Shown here piece by piece: positions 44,433-53,893 of a stretch of DNA of 64,000 bases. This stretch comes from Epiperipatus broadwayi. Taxonomy: Eukaryota > Onychophora > Udeonychophora > Euonychophora > Peripatidae. Position numbers and translations under genes: made by a program. Position 1 is the first letter of the stretch, and each line of letters begins with the position of its first letter. The notes under the pieces were generated by a model that was given only the letters and a program-made list of their open reading frames with translations, had not been told where the DNA came from and did no database searches. The stretch is taken from NCBI GenBank assembly GCA_028023455.1, contig JAQFVV010007245.1, forward strand, positions 59,362-123,361. Direction: 5' to 3'.

Positions 44433-45132
44433 CAAACATTACATAGTACATCGTTTCTTAAACTTAGGAAATTATATGATAAATTAGTTAGATATAGACA
44501 ACATATTAGTAATTTTGCATATTTTATTAACAATAACATAATTCCTAAAGGCCTCAGAATAAAAATTATTGCTAACATAGACCAATTTCCTAGGGAACTT
44601 GCAATTAAATGGGATAATACAATAAGAGAAGCATCTGTTGCATTAATACATATTTTGAAAGATGCATTTTTGGTAAGACTTAAATTAATTGAAAAAGAAA
44701 TTATACATTTTGGTAGTTGTAATTTAATGAATATAGATGAACAGAAGGAATTACAGGAATGGGTTTTTTTGAGAGAGAAGTTATTGGTGAAGAAATTTCA
44801 TAATAAAATGTATCATTGGTTCAAAGTTATGGGTAATGAGCCAAGATTTGAATTAGTTACTAATCAGTCACAAACACTAATTAATTGTATGACTTCTGAT
44901 AATCATACTGTGTCGGATATTTCTACATCGGATATGATTCCAATTGATACTGATCAATCATTTATATAATCTTCCCATTCATTAGATTGTGCTGAAATAT
45001 TACCATCTGTTCTTAATAGTGATGCTGGTTTAGCATTGGTTCATAGAGTTACAGATTCTTCTGAATGCACTAACAATATTTTAGTTTCTGGAAATACAAA
45101 TACTAATAAATCTAACTCAAATATTTATAGCA
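44433..45132 (+). pseudogene. PLE N-terminal region, in frame with SGNH ORF
   Basis: After the TGA at 44430 the same frame stays open to the TAA at 44967, and then, past that single stop, to about 45150. The reading includes FLKLRKLYDKLVRYRQHISN, then NNIIPKGLRIKI, then WDNTIREASVALIHILKDAF, a helical, basic region ending in the IIPKGLRI block. I recognise this as the conserved N-terminal segment of Penelope/Poseidon-type PLE proteins upstream of RT. The second half (44800-45130) is a Ser/Asn/Thr-rich linker. The frame is lost near 45130; the next block in the other frame (NKENNVINLTNINLS) is the natural continuation. Confidence 0.65.
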
Positions 45133-46377
45133 ATGACTTTATGTTTAGCTAATAAGGAAAACAATGTGATTAATCTAACTAACATTAATCTTAGTGAGGT
45201 AGAATGTTCACTGTTAAATAAAGGTTTATCTTTATGCCCTACAGTTCAGTCATTTTATCAAAAAAATGAATTTAAAATTCATCAGGATTTAGATAATTTT
45301 TCAAGAAGACTTAGATTAAGAGAATTTTTTGGAAACCAGGAATGTGATACTATTGGGAAATTACGATCTGATTGGACACCACCACATCAAAGGAATGTGT
45401 TATTAGATACGTACATTAATAATGTATATCAGGATATTATTAATGAAATTAGACTTAAACAACATAGTAAGTATAAAAGTAATTTAACATTGAGAGAGAT
45501 GAATGCATTATGCAGTTTAGTGAAAAGACAGGATATTATTATAAAACCAGCTGACAAAGGTGGATCAATAGTAATTATGAATAAAGATGATTATGTTAAA
45601 AAAGCTCTGGAGCTTTTAGATGATAAAATTTTTTATGAGCCTATTTCACTAACCACTATTAATTCATTATTCAAGGGTATACTTTTTAGTTTAAAAGATA
45701 TGAGAGCTAGGGGTCTTATAAATAATAATGTATATAACTTTTTAGTACCAACCAAAATTCATCCTAGTAGTTTTTTATATTTTGCCAAAGATTCATAAAC
45801 CTGGTTGTCCAAGCAGACCTATTGTAGCTAGTATTGGTAGTCCTGCAGAAAATATTTCAGCATATGTTGATAATATTATTAAATTTATTCCACCATCATT
45901 TAATTCTTATGTTAAAGATACTACTCATTTTCTTTGTGTGTTAGAAAATACTAAATCTGAATTACCAGTTGATTGTTTTTTGGTTACTTTGGATATTGTA
46001 TTATTATACACAAATATACCTCTTGATGATGGAGTTGAGGCTATTAAATGTGCTTTACAAGATAGAGAGTATGATAATGGTCTTATTACTACTATGGTTG
46101 AATTAATATATTTGGTTTTAAGAAATAATTTTTTTATTTTTGATTCTAGATACTATTTACAGAAACAAGGTACTGCTATGGGTACAAAGATGGCACCAAG
46201 TTATGTGAATATTTTTATGTCAAAACTAGAATCTTCTATACTTGATAATGCTAAGCTGAAACCTCATACTTTGCTTAGATATATAGATGACATTTTCATG
46301 ATATGGCCACATAGTGAAGTTGAACTTCATAATTTTTAAGTTATTTAAATAATTTTAATAAAAATATTAATTCCACA
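45133..46377 (+). pseudogene. PLE reverse transcriptase domain, two frameshifts
   Basis: Frame 45133-45798 carries the RT lead-in (KGLSLCPT, IIKPADKGGSIVIMNKDDY). The frame then shifts at the T-run near 45771, and 45782-46339 continues with LPKIHKPGCPSRPIVASIGS, motif A (TLDIVLLYTNIP), motif B (KQGTAMGTKMAPSYVNIFM) and an intact motif C, YIDD (46280-46291). One T is missing in HNFLSY (46334), compared with the upstream copy, and this creates the stop at 46339. PLE RTs are a telomerase-related RT lineage; they copy element RNA primed at the cut made by the GIY-YIG domain. The catalytic residues survive, so damage is recent and limited to small indels, some of which could be sequencing errors at homopolymers. 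Confidence 0.85.
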
Positions 46378-47376
46378 ATGAATTTTTCAAAATTAATTGC
46401 TCATTTTCTTGATGTTGAAGTTATTTACACTAATAGAGTTCTTACTACTACTGTATATAGGAAACCAACTGATAATAACTGCTATCTACATTTTTATAGT
46501 AACCATCCTAAACATTTAAAGGCTAATATTCCTTATAGTCAATTTTTAAGGATGAAGAGGATTTGTAATGATGAGAAATTTCTTCAACAAAATAATAGTA
46601 TTTTATATAATAGATTGCTCAATATGAGGTATCCTAAGACATTGTTGGATAATGCAGTAAGGAGATCTTCTTTAATTGATAGAAAGAAACTTCTTTTATC
46701 TGAAAAGAGTAAAAAACAATTAGATGTTCCACCATTGGTTCTTACTTTTAATAGAGATTTACCTAATATTAACCGGATATTGGCGAAACATTTTAACATA
46801 TTACAGTCCACAGATTATTTAAAATCTATTTTTTCTGATCCACCTAAGGTTGTATATCGAAAACATAGATCACTTAGAGATATACTTGTCAAAACAAATT
46901 TTATTAGTAGTTCTGTACAGGTAAAAGGGTGTTCTCCATGTGAGAATAAAAGATGTTTTACATGTAAACATATTGTTGTGACAAAAGTGGTCTTTAGTAC
47001 TAAGAATCATAATTTTAAATGGTATATTCCTAATTATGTTACATGTAAAAGTGTTAATTTGATATATTTGATAGAGTGTAGTAGATGTTTAAACCAGTAT
47101 ATAGGTGAGTCAGCAAATAGTTTACATGTCAGAATGACTAATCATAGATTTGACATTTTGCATAAGAATAAAGATAGACCGGTTTCAAAACATTTTAACT
47201 TACCGAATCATTCAATTGATGATTTAAAAGTAGTGATTTTTCAGGAAGGTTTTTCTTCTACAAGGGAGAGGAAACAAAAGGAGAGTTTTTTTATTTTTAA
47301 ATTCAAGACCTTAGAACCACATGGATTGAATTTAAACACTGGAACTATTACATCTCTGGGTTACCTGGTCTCCTAA
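46378..47376 (+). CDS. PLE C-terminal part: thumb, Cys motif, GIY-YIG endonuclease
   Basis: 332 open codons in one frame; the true protein starts upstream in the RT. Order: end of RT (AHFLDVEVIYTNR, TTTVYRKPTDN, LHFYSNHPKHLKANI), a helical linker (to about residue 190), a Cys cluster CSPCENKRCFTCKHI typical of the zinc motif before the PLE endonuclease, then the GIY-YIG core LIYLIECSRCLNQYIGES with Arg and His in LHVRMTNHR, and the closing Glu block RKQKESFFIFKFKTLEPHGLN. The stop is at 47374. The GIY-YIG nuclease nicks target DNA for primed reverse transcription and marks this as an endonuclease-positive PLE. The key residues look intact. Confidence 0.85.
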   Translation: MNFSKLIAHFLDVEVIYTNRVLTTTVYRKPTDNNCYLHFYSNHPKHLKANIPYSQFLRMKRICNDEKFLQQNNSILYNRLLNMRYPKTLLDNAVRRSSLIDRKKLLLSEKSKKQLDVPPLVLTFNRDLPNINRILAKHFNILQSTDYLKSIFSDPPKVVYRKHRSLRDILVKTNFISSSVQVKGCSPCENKRCFTCKHIVVTKVVFSTKNHNFKWYIPNYVTCKSVNLIYLIECSRCLNQYIGESANSLHVRMTNHRFDILHKNKDRPVSKHFNLPNHSIDDLKVVIFQEGFSSTRERKQKESFFIFKFKTLEPHGLNLNTGTITSLGYLVS

Positions 47377-47956
47377 ATGATTTCTATATGTGAGTTTTTT
47401 ATGGGAAAATTTTCTTTTATGAGGTTTTTTTATGTAAAGATTGGTTATATGGATGTTTAATATCTGTGTTTAATTGGTATATAGATAAATAATTAGTTAT
47501 TATAAATTATTGTACTTTGCACTAACTATAATTTTTGATTAAAATGTATAAGTATTTTAGTTTTTAATGAATATTAATGTGAGCACAGCTACTTTTTGTA
47601 TGTGAGCATAGTCTAATTTTTGTATGTATGCACATATGTATATTTTAATTTTGAATTTTTTTTTTGATTTTTTTTATTTATTTTAATTTAAATATAATTT
47701 AAGCTTGATTAGGAGGGAATGTAGTTTTTTTCTTTTTTTGTTTCAATTTTGTCATTGATTGGGTAGATATTCTGTGTTAGATTTTGTGACCAATCGGGGG
47801 GGGGGGGTTGTTAAAATTTTTAATCTTTTACCAAATCTGTAATTTTTGATTATCGCCATTTTACTGTGTATTTTTTTTCTTTCTGATGAAAACCAGACCT
47901 CTGGGTGAAATATGATATTATTTATTGGATTTATAAGTCTTTTTTTGTTTTTATAT
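47377..47956 (+). repeat. PLE 3' region, matches 42571-43170
   Basis: Non-coding, T-rich, about 580 bp. It is nearly identical to the end of the upstream copy, including GAGCACAGCTA, AAGCTTGATTAGGAGGGAAT and GATTATCGCCATTTTACTG, with a G10 run at 47797 that is G6 in the upstream copy. Confidence 0.8.
47883..47916 (+). ncRNA. Hammerhead-ribozyme-like core (downstream copy)
   Basis: CTGATGA (exact core box), then AAACCAG-ACCT-CTGGGT as stem II with one mismatch, then GAAA (exact second box), then ATA-TGA-TAT as a 3-bp stem III and a U. It is in the same place as the upstream copy's motif. The core boxes are perfect here while stem II is better in the other copy, so the common ancestor probably had both. 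Stem I pairing is weak in what I can see. Confidence 0.45.
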
Positions 47957-47959
47957 ATA

Positions 47960-48385
47960 TATATCGGCCTATCACTCATGATGTATTAATGCTATTTACA
48001 CGACAGTAGGTGATATTGCATTTGTTTTAGATATGTAATGACAAAATATGTTTCTTTGAGGAACTTTGTTTCTTCAGGTTATATTTAGCTGTTTTTAAGG
48101 CTTAAAGGTATATGAATGTCTGAATTGTGCTGTTATGATTGTTTTATCATCCACAAACCAACTAACAATAATTTATATTTATTTTTTAAGTATGTAGATT
48201 ATGCATATGGTTATATGTGGCAATTCACACATACTAAGTTTAATATGTTCATCCAGAGTTTTCACCACTGGAAATGTAAGTCTTTCAAATTCCAATTTTA
48301 CAACATTTGGTTTAATTACTTGTATGTGGACAGAATTTATTGAAATATGTGCATAAATGATCTTTCATGAGTGGCCGATGCATCT
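47960..48385. mobile_element. Possible short TIR element next to the PLE
   Basis: ATCGGCCTATCACTCATGAT at the left is mirrored by minus-strand CATCGGCCACTCATGAAAG at the right (48345-48380), about 420 bp apart. There is no coding motif. The inverted ends are short and imperfect. Confidence 0.35.
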
Positions 48386-49920
48386 AATGTAATTTAAAGA
48401 TAGCTTAGATTTACTTAAATGTGTCAATAGCTATAATCTTAATAGTGCCAATGTAATTAATGATAATTTTAAAATATATGCTGTATATGTTAGTCCCAGC
48501 TTAGCTTTTACTTAGCTCATGGTATACAATATAAACCTGTTAGTATATTATTCTAGTTGTTAAATAACACCACAGTATTATGAAATTTGTCAATTAAACT
48601 TAAGGTGATGTTTGTTAAGCTCATACCATTATAATTAAAGTAAAGAGACTGAGAATCCTTGATCATTTAAGGAGATTGTTTGGATAAAATTAAATATCAA
48701 ATTGCCTCTGTTTACTTTTGAATTTATTTATTTTATTTTATTTGTTGTTGTTTGTTAAAATAAACAGTTAAAAAGAGTTAAAGAGGAATAATCAGGGACT
48801 TTAGTCAAATAAAATGTTACAATTTCTGTGAGTCAAAATAATGATTGGTAATCAAAATGTTTTAAAGATAACAGTGCTATCTTGGCAATGTTTGTTCCAG
48901 TAATTTTTTGTAAATATTTATTATTTATTGTTATTAATAAACCAAATTTATTATTATTTAAAAAAAATTGAGTTTCTGTTTTTTTTTGTTTTTGGTATGA
49001 TATTGTCTTGAGTTCCAAAGGTTCACAAAAATTTCATAAAGTATACAAAATATATTTTTATACTGGTTTAAATTATATAAAGCCATGCTTATCATTGTGA
49101 TTCTCAGATTGAATCACAGTAACAGATAATCACATATTTACAGATACTTGATAGAATGTTCATTTTAAATTTGATTTTTAAGTTATTATTATATCTTCTT
49201 AGACTGAAGATTATGCAATGTGAGATTGAAAATATTAGTGATTCAGAAGACTATTTACTATGCTTTAAAACTGCACATTTTCTTACATTATTTTGTATAG
49301 GTTAAAATGTAAAATCCATCTGCATTTGATATCCTTAGTAGGTTGTCTATGATGATGTGGAAAGGAATAAACACTACCCTTGATCTTTTCCAGCTCAAGC
49401 AATGTGGTGGGTAATAGGCCATAATTGGTTTAAGTTTAGATTAACTAATCATATTTTTAAATTAATATATGTTCTCTATTATGCTATGATTGAACAAAAG
49501 ATAGTTATCTTATGGTCAGCCAAGATATCACACACTTGTTTATTAGTCCAAGCAATCATTTATTAGGTAACTTGAAATTTTATCTTGCACAAGAGTTTAG
49601 CTTAAAACCGCTGAGACTGTTTACTCTTGTTGTTAATAATAATTTAGTGAGATAGTCCTTCCAAAACAAAGTATCATTTCTTTTATTCAGAGTGATGATC
49701 TGATAGTAGACAGACTCTAATAACTATTAAATAATGATTTAAATTGTATTTTATATTATTTATGGTAAATTATTAATATGCCATAATAGTTATTTGCATT
49801 GTTATTATATTTGGTCTCTGTACAATTGTATATCTCTGGATAATCATTCATCCTTGATTTTATTGTAACCCCATTGAGCAAAGTTGTTAGGAGTCTCTAT
49901 AAATATAATAAATTAGGATA
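48386..49920. other. No supported feature
   Basis: AT-rich DNA. Confidence 0.4.
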
Positions 49921-49934
49921 GTTTGTCTCTAATA

Positions 49935-50093
49935 AAATTTTATCATTATCTTCTTTCATCTCTTCATTTTATCATCATTCATCTTTTTTATCATCATCTT
50001 TTTCCCATTTCCATATCATCTTCCATTTCTCATCTCTTCATCTTCCTTTCTTTCCTATCATTCTTTCCTCTTCTTTTCATCATTTCTCTTTCT
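49935..50093. repeat. Pyrimidine-rich low-complexity tract
   Basis: Continuous TC/TCAT-rich run (CATCATCTT, CTTTCTTTCC words) on the plus strand. The 92-codon Ser/Leu/Phe ORF is its translation. Confidence 0.7.
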
Positions 50094-50170
50094 CTCTTCA
50101 TTAATGGTTACAATATATATATATATATATATATACATCTCTTCATTAATGGTTACAATATATATATATA
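50094..50170. repeat. 43-bp tandem duplication with TA tract
   Basis: TCTCTTCATTAATGGTTACA followed by (TA)n occurs twice. Confidence 0.8.
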
Positions 50171-50498
50171 TGGGTGCAGAAAGGGGTTTGCTATTAACTG
50201 AAAGGAGACTCCTTGATTCCTTTTGGAGGCCTTAAAGGGACCGCACAGGGCAAATTCCTAATGTCCACTCCATACATTCTTGCCATTGCAGCTTTTATTA
50301 CTATGTGATTACTCATATAGTATAAAAACATGGATGGGCTGCTCATCAACACACATTACCCAGCATAGTGAGTTTATTTGCTTTTTATCTCTCAGTTTAA
50401 CATCAAGGATCACCATGGTCTTTCTTCTCAGTTGTTTGATAAGGAAAAATGAATGTTTATGTAAATGATAAATATTTTTCCAATACACATATAAAATT

Positions 50499-51394
50499 AT
50501 GACAGACACAAATAAATCATGGCCCTTATTCCCAAAAGTCTGGAAAGTCACCAACCAAAGCAGTGATTGGTGGCTGAAGGCAGAGGATGCTAAGAATCCC
50601 CTGATTGTGGACCCAGGTTGCCATTTGATGATGACTTTTTATTTAGGTACTTACAATGACAGATCACTTTCAGGTGTAGGAAGATTTCCGGAATTAAAAA
50701 AAGAACTGTATTATATTAAATGGGACATTATTGGTCTTTGTGAAGTTAGAAGAAAAGGGGAAGAAACAATTGATTTAAAAATGGAAATGTACTCTATTAT
50801 AAAGGCACAAATATTGAAAATACAAGTGGAGTAGGATTCATTATAAATAAAAAGTGGAAGAACAACATGGTGGAGATTGATGGTGTATCAGACAGAGTGG
50901 CAACATTAGTTATACAACCTAATAGCAGATACCAAATGCAGAAAATTCAGGTTTATGCCCCAACATTTTCTCATAGTGATGAAGTAGTAGAAGATTTTTA
51001 TATGGATGTACAAAAGGTTTTTTGATCGAGTAAACAACATTGTAAAATTTTTATGGGAGACTTTAATGCTAGACTTGGTAAACAAATAACATATAAAATT
51101 GCTGTAGTAATTTTGGTTACGGTAATAGAAATGAGAAAGGACATAGAATTGTGAATTATGCAGAGAAAAAAACAACTTTATATTATGAATTCCTTTTTTG
51201 AGAAAAATGTTAAAAGTAAATGGACATGGAAGCATACAAATGAAGATAAAGCACAATTGGATTATAGTTTGACTAACAGAAAATGCATATTGCAAGATTG
51301 TGATGTTCTTAGTAAATTTAACACAGGAAGTGATCATCAATTAGTAAGATGTAAGATATGTGTTAATGCAAAACTAGAGAGACAGGAATTATGA
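50499..51394 (+). pseudogene. RTE AP-endonuclease domain, broken
   Basis: Two frames carry the domain. 50499-50834 has TYNDRSLSGVGRFPELKKEL, then WDIIGLCEVRRKGEE, the typical N-terminal metal-site Glu block. The next frame has NTSGVGFIINKKW, then DRVATLVIQPNSRYQMQ and VYAPTFSHSDE. After a stop comes MGDFNARLG near 51055 (catalytic GDFNA), and 51158-51394 ends with WTWKHTNEDKAQLDYSLTN and SDHQLV (catalytic SDH). The order and motifs are those of an apurinic-type LINE endonuclease. At least three frame breaks. The ORF start at 50499 is uncertain because the upstream 140 codons are only weakly conserved. Confidence 0.75.
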
Positions 51395-51420
51395 AGAAAA
51401 AGTATTTTTACAGTTGATAT

Positions 51421-53889
51421 TGTAACGGTCAGAAATGTGTGATTCATTAACATAATGCAGAATTTGACCACCACACAGAACTGCAGCACCATCTAGATAG
51501 TGAAGCTACCCATAGTACTGAGTTTGAACATTGTTTATCGGTTCCACAATACAATCTACAAAACAACACATCTGATGCAACATTAGTAAATATTTCTTTA
51601 GGCACGATGATCAGGGTATGCAAGAGATTCATGATTTTATTTCGAGTTAGCTAATAATAACACTAATATTAATTAAACATTTATATTTAAATAATCGAGG
51701 AAACATGTTGAATGGGTATGGAATAAATAAATGAAGAAGTAATGGCAGACATATAGTTTGAAATTATTTATTAAAACATTATATCATTTAATGGTAAAAC
51801 TAATAATATTTGGCAATATTTAAATCTCAGTAGTGGAATTTTCTGATACTATTATATTTACACAGATGAACACATTTATTTGATGACGTAATCTACCTAC
51901 CTAAAATTCTTGAGCAAGTATTTCTAATGCATGCCTTTAGGGATTTATACCTTTGCAATGCAAGAGTCTAAAGTAAGATTTATTTAATTAAAGATATTAC
52001 GAAGAACTAGGGGCAAACATTTATTTGAGAGTGAATTATGAAGCTAATGCAGGGACGGAGTTATATATAGAATAATAAAGTTAATAAAAGAAAACATGTG
52101 GTATGCTAGAAAGGTAATATGGAATGGCAGTATATTGAAACTGCAAAGCCATGAATGAGTTTATAAGAATGATGGGCTGGCATTTGCCATTGGCCCAAAG
52201 AAGTAAGGTGTCACATAAGCATAACCAGGGACAAGCGGTTTATGCCGAGATTGCCTGCTGGCTGCATGACGGTCGTTAAGCCCTATGGGAGCATTTATTA
52301 TGTCCGCTTGTGTAGGACGACTGGGGTTAATTTCAACCCTATAGAATCCGAAATATTCATGGCTTGTAATGGGTCATTGTATCTCTAAAACATAACACAT
52401 GTATAATGTACAGACAATCCTGTTAAGACTTATATATATTTTATAACTCAGCTTTACATTATCAACATTTAATAAGGAACGTTTGTGACTCTCAAAGAAA
52501 TGTAAAGTTTATGGAATTATTGATTACAGTTTAATAAGATATAAAAACAATATATAGACTGGGTGATTATTACAACTGATACGTCAGCCATTTGCTAAGC
52601 AGTAGACCCCTGCATTACAGTAATGGAAGCATTGAATGCATGTCATTTATATGAAAATATTAAGTCATTTATGAAAGTAAATATTAATGAAAAATTTGAC
52701 ACGCATCCACTTTTTAAACGATCACAGATTTATATTTAGACAATTATGAGAATGCAATAATTAAATAATAAATATAGATTTTAGAAATACACACCCAAGA
52801 AAGATAGAGTTAGGCAGGCTAGATTTTTAAAGAAGTTTACATATTAATTATTAAAATTTTAGCATTTCAAATGATAGTTCTACAATTTATAAGTTATATA
52901 CAGAATGAATAAGCATAGCTGGATATTAGTAGAGTACTCTAAAGAATTTGGACACAGGTACCTGTTTTATGAGAAGTTTTCCGATTCCATTGGTCAGTAG
53001 CAAATTGTTCATGATTAGCAGTTCTTTCCTGTATTTAGATGGTTCATTTAATTTAACAGCAGCAGCAGCTTTCTCATTATTTTAGGCAGCAGAACTTTGT
53101 GGTTGAATTTATGAAGGGCAATGGAAGGTTTGGCATCCGATAGGCCATCTCCAGGCGAAGAATAGTCTGGGCGCTTTTACTCGATCATACCATGGCAGGA
53201 AAAAAATATTTAATATCTTGGAGACTCTCAACTGATTGAGAGCACAGCTAAAGTTAAAGTGAAAAGTCTCTAGAAGGTCTAAAATGGCCTCCTTTCTTAG
53301 ATCTTATCTTTTACATTTTGTTAGTGTATTTTTAGATTCCACTTAATCTGCCCTGAGGATAATCAATGCATTTTTGTTAATTTTAATTATCGAGCCGCCA
53401 TTCTATTGTTTATGTTTAGATTTTACATTTAATTTTTATAATTACATTTTAGGGAATTTTTCTTTTTAATTAAACTATTATCTCTTACCAACCGATTCTT
53501 TTAAAATTTCAAAGACAAAAAGGGAACATACGATTATTTTTACTTTTAATTAAATATTACAATATATTTCTAAATTATTATTAAATGAAATTTAAACAAA
53601 GCAATAAATAACGGATTTTACAATTTAAAATAAATGGTTAAAATATATATTTTTTTATAACTAAAAGAAGAAATCTAAATTATATTATTTATCTTTGTTT
53701 ATTGCCTTAAATTTGAGATCGAAATGTGTGCGTGTTTATGGTGAATTCTACATATATCTATACATTTCTAATATTGCTACACACACAATTCGATACCAAA
53801 AAGTTTAAATTTGGGTAGGATAGACCGGTGAGTGAGAGACGATAGAAAAAGGTGAAACTTAAGATTCGAATACGAATCTCACTGTTTCA
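51421..53889. mobile_element. Solo LTR inserted in the RTE, 4-bp target duplication
   Basis: 2469 bp starting TGTAACGGTCAG and ending CTCACTGTTTCA, flanked on each side by ATAT (51417-51420 and 53890-53893). Removing it and one ATAT restores collinearity with the other RTE copy (GATATT..CTTATATTCAAAAACATT there, AATATTCCTAATCTTCAGAA here). TG...CA ends with short inverted symmetry (TGTAAC/TGAAAC) and a 4-bp duplication fit a Gypsy-type LTR. No internal coding region is seen, so recombination between LTRs is the simplest history. It contains GC-richer patches at 52190-52330 and 53090-53200 that could be regulatory. Orientation cannot be told. Confidence 0.7.
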
Positions 53890-53893
53890 ATAT

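Larger units (their letters stand above)
43171..47956 (+). mobile_element. Penelope-like element with upstream SGNH ORF
   Basis: The complete downstream unit of the tandem. Order: short leader, SGNH-hydrolase-like ORF (43212-44432), PLE N-terminal region in the same frame (44433-45132), RT (45133-46377), Cys motif and GIY-YIG endonuclease (46378-47376), then a T-rich 3' region to 47956. From the SGNH start to the GIY-YIG stop is 4165 bp, close to 1390 codons if it was once a single frame. Defects are two in-frame stops (TGA 44430, TAA 44967) and frameshifts near 45130, 45775 and 46335, the last two at T homopolymers. The right edge enters a short (TA)n, matching the left edge of the array. 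Confidence 0.85.

Noticed and set aside
50906-51340. 144-codon minus-strand ORF
   Set aside because: Antisense shadow of the RTE endonuclease; the sense strand carries the GDFNA and SDH motifs.
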